Of a stretch of DNA of 64,000 nucleotides, positions 61,178-64,000 are shown piece by piece. How positions within the stretch are numbered: the first letter of the stretch is position 1; every line of letters begins with the position of its first letter. The notes under the pieces were generated by a model that saw only the letters and a list, made by a program, of their open reading frames with translations, was not told the DNA's origin and made no database searches. The position numbers were made by a program, and so were the translations under genes. The DNA comes from Paratinospora sagittata (Eukaryota > Streptophyta > Magnoliopsida > Ranunculales > Menispermaceae), in assembly GCA_035771175.1 (NCBI GenBank), contig CM069594.1, forward strand, positions 45,001,534-45,065,533. The letters run 5' to 3'.

Positions 61178-63448
61178 CTAGAGTGTTCTTTGGAATAAGT
61201 CGGCGTATTTGGCTTTCATTTCACTTTCAGGTCCCTAAGTGGCTTCTTCAACTCCATGATGCTTCCATAATACTTTAACTAATGGAATGTCTTTGTTCCT
61301 CAAGCTATGAACTTTCCAATCTAGGATCTGTAAAGGTCCTTCTTCATAGGTGGCATCAGCTTGTACTTTTACGTCTTTCCAATCGATGGTGTGGGAAGGG
61401 TCTGGTTCATATTTTCGCAACATTGACACATGAAACACATTGTGGATGGCAGATAAACTAGTTGGTAACTCTAGTTTGTAAGCATTCTCACCAATTCGAT
61501 CACTGATCTTGAACGGACCGATGAATCGCGGCGATAACTTCCCTTTCTTACCAAACCTCATGATGCCTTTTTGAGGGCTTATTCTCAGAAATACCTTATC
61601 ACCTTTTTGGAACTCTAGAGGTCGGCGCCTCTTATCTGCGTAGCTCTTCTGCCTACTATGTGCAGTAACTAGCCTTTGCTGGATCAACTTCACTTTTTCG
61701 TTCATTTCCATTACCATATCAGGTCCTGTAAGTACCTTATCTTCCCAATTGGCCCAACACAGTGGTGACCTACATGGTCGTCCATATAGAGCTTCATATG
61801 GAGCCATTTGTATGCTTGCCTGGTAACTATTGTTATAAGCAAACACTGCTAGGTGTAAGTATTTACTCCAATTTCCCTTGAAATCTAGCACACAAGCTCT
61901 CAACATGTCTTCTAAGATCTGAAAAACCCTTTCGGATTGACCATCAGTCCGAGGATGATAGGCGGTGCTCATGGTTAATTTGGTTCCCAATTCCCGCTGT
62001 AAGCTCTGCCAGAACTGAGATGTGAATAAGGAATCTCTATCTGACACTATCGATTTGGGTATTCCGTGTAGCTTCACAATCTCTTTAACATACAGTTCAC
62101 CCAGTTTACTAATCGTATCTGTGGATTTAATAGGTAAAAAGTGTGCTACTTTAGTAAGTCGATCCACAATTACCCAAACCTTATCCTCACCCTTTTGATT
62201 TCTAAGAAGAGCTCTGACGAAATCCATTGCTATGTTATCCCATTTCCATTCAGGGATTTCTAAAGGTTGTAACAATCCAGACGGTCTTTTAGGTTCGGCC
62301 TTAACTTGCTGACATGTAAGGCATTTAGACACATATTTGGCTACATCTCTTTTCATACCTTTCCACCAGTAGTTTTTCTTCAAATTTTGGTACATCTTAT
62401 CTCCACCAGGATGTAAAGTATATTTTGTCTGATGTGCCTCATCAAATAAGATCGTTTTAATTTCTTCAATTCTGGGTACACAAATTCGATCTTTGAACCT
62501 TAATAACCCTTCTGAATCGATCTTGAAATTTTTATTTCCATTATTGGCTCGTGCATCCGCCACCCATTTTATCAATTTTCTATCTTGAGCTTGACCTTCC
62601 TTAATTTGATGTAGTAGGTCTGGCTTGCAGCTCATATTATATAAGAAAATTTGATTGTCACCTTTTTGTACGCCCAAATTATAATCTTCAATCAATTGGT
62701 ACATCTGAGCTTTTTCTGCATCGTTCTTGTAAGATTTTCGACTTAAAGCATCTGCGACTACGTTGGCTTTCCCTGGGTGATAATGCAGCTGAAAATCATA
62801 ATCATTCAGCAATTCCATCCATCTCCTTTGTCTCAAATTTAACTCTTTCTGTGTATAGATGTACTTCAAACTCTTATGATCAGAGTATAAATCAAATTTC
62901 TCTCCATAAAGATAGTGTCTCCATATCTTCAAGAAAAATACAATTGCAGCCAATTCTAAATCATGAGTCGGGTAGTTCTGTTCATGAGTCTTCAGTTGCC
63001 TAGAAGCATAAGCAACCACTTTACCTTCCTGCATCAGAACAGCGCCAAGACCATTCCTAGAAGCATCAGTGTAAATAACATAACCGACTCCGCTTGCAGG
63101 AGTGATCAATATTGGGGTTGTGGTTAATCGTCTCTTCAACTCCTGAAAGGAATTCTCACATTTCTCATCCCAGCTAAATTTGGCATCCTTCCTTGTTAGC
63201 TTTGTCATAGGCTCAGCTAGTCTCGAAAAATTTAGAATAAATCTTCTATAGTAACCAGCTAGTCCCAAAAAACTTTTAATTTCTGTCACTGACTTTGGCT
63301 TTTCCCAGTTCATTACTGCTTCAACTTTTGTTGGATCTACGGATATCCCTTCTGATGACACTAAATGGCCCAAAAATTTGACTGACTTCATCCAAAATTC
63401 ACATTTTTCAAATTTGGCATACAATTCATTTCGCCTCAATGTTTCCAA
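61178..63448 (-). pseudogene. Tekay-2 RNase H, integrase and chromodomain, one premature stop
   Basis: Open from 63448 to 61238 (737 codons). Residues 1-110 are the RT thumb/connection. RNase H is at 120-240 (TDAS 127-130, DLELAA 163-168, SDHKSL 189-194, VADALSR 231-237). The integrase zinc finger has H339, H346, C376, C379. The core triad is D409, D470, E506 (35 residues between the last two). The C-terminal GPY/F region is at 600-660 and the chromodomain starts near 700 ([14 protein letters not shown]). A TAG at 61235-61237 stands where chromodomains usually have Trp; reading on, the frame ends at 61178. Chromodomains target integration to chromatin marks (family knowledge). The core is otherwise intact and much less decayed than Tekay-1. 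It is out of frame with the RT block upstream. Confidence 0.9.
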
Positions 63449-63450
63449 AA

Positions 63451-64000
63451 CTACTGTAAGGTCTTCGAATAAACCAGAATATCATCAACAAATACCACTA
63501 CAAATTTGTCTAGATGAGGCCTAAACGTCCTATTCATGAGGTCCATAAATGCTGCTGGTGCATTAGTGAGTCCAAATGGCATGACTCTGAATTCAAATTG
63601 TACATACCTAGTCCTGAATGCTGTCTTCGGTATATCTGACTCTTTGATTCTAAGTTGGTGATAATCGGACCTTAGGTCGATCTTGGAAAAACAAGTTGTT
63701 CCCCTCAGTTGATTGAACAAATCATCTATTCTGGGAAGGGGGTACTTGTTCTTGACTGTGACTTGATTTAATTTTCTGTAGTCAATACACAGTCTCATCG
63801 ACCCATCTTTCTTTTTGGCAAACAATACTGGTGCTCCCCAGGGTGATTGGCTCGGCTGGATAAATTCCTTCGCACTAAGATCATCAAGTTGGGTCCTTAG
63901 TTCGATTAATTCGCCAGGGGCCATTCTGTAGGGTGACATGGCTATGGGGGCTGTTCCAGGGTACAGTTCTATCTTGAACTCTACTTCCCACTTAGGAGGT
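63451..64000 (-). pseudogene. Tekay-2 reverse transcriptase, C-terminal part cut by a frameshift
   Basis: The frame is open from the window end (64000) to a stop at 63451-63453, so the ATG at 63939 is internal, not the start. It contains the RT blocks [44 protein letters not shown] and the catalytic [11 protein letters not shown]. The frame ends five codons after FVDDILVY, and the continuation ([18 protein letters not shown]) is in another frame from 63448. About seven codons usual between these blocks in this family are missing, so a small out-of-frame deletion is the likely cause. Confidence 0.88.

Larger units (their letters stand above)
58696..64000 (-). mobile_element. Tekay-like Ty3/gypsy element (Tekay-2), 3' part
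   Basis: Minus strand: RT at the window end (63451-64000), RNase H-integrase-chromodomain (61178-63448), polypurine tract (61075-61105) and 3' LTR (about 58696-61074). The 5' part lies beyond 64000. It abuts the satellite, whose sequence stops after 'ctcattgaaa'. If the LTR ends at the TG at 58696, ctcat (58691-58695) would be its target duplication. The partner copy is outside the window. Confidence 0.85.

Overview
The window is plant nuclear DNA, probably heterochromatin. It is AT-rich and made almost entirely of LTR retrotransposons plus one large satellite array. Plant marks are Athila-, Tekay- and SIRE-type elements and primer-binding sites for initiator tRNA-Met. I found no host protein gene, rRNA or tRNA gene, and no prokaryotic feature. 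The species cannot be told from this sequence.

Layout, left half (1-35131): a stack of nested retrotransposons. Positions 1-1757 are the 3' LTR and integrase/chromodomain end of a decayed Tekay-like Ty3/gypsy element (minus strand). A SIRE-like Ty1/copia LTR follows (about 1758-3328). Then comes a minus-strand Athila element, whose parts run from about 3329 to 23634. Two insertions split it. One is a Tekay-like solo LTR (3456-6315, target duplication tcaaa). The other is a solo LTR of a SIRE-like family called 'B' here (8899-22009), which sits in the Athila reverse transcriptase/RNase H frame. The B solo LTR was itself invaded by another solo LTR (9041-10339) and by a complete 9.0 kb element of a related family 'A' (11236-20244). 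A second, broken A copy starts at 23635. It is cut at 28267 by a second B insertion, whose 5' LTR is a mosaic (28267-33619) and is followed by a primer-binding site, a degenerate ORF and AT-rich DNA.

Family A is the most unusual element. It has both LTRs, a primer-binding site and a polypurine tract. Its interior carries only a gag-like ORF with a duplicated UBN2-type module and a long second ORF resembling the 'putative plant transposon protein' domain. No protease, integrase or reverse transcriptase is visible, so it should depend on a partner element.

Right half (35132-64000): a head-to-tail satellite of 20 units of about 1180 bp (35132-58700). Units 1-14 show a four-unit higher-order period of about 4.72 kb, and units 15-20 look mainly two-unit. 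Each unit holds a cluster of dyad motifs related to ATAGCGCGCTAT. Most units also keep a 83-97 codon open frame on the minus strand. The array ends at a Tekay-like element on the minus strand (about 58696 to beyond the window end) with LTR, polypurine tract, integrase/RNase H and reverse transcriptase. That element carries one frameshift and one stop in the chromodomain.

All structures were read by eye. No alignment, identity value or database search was run.
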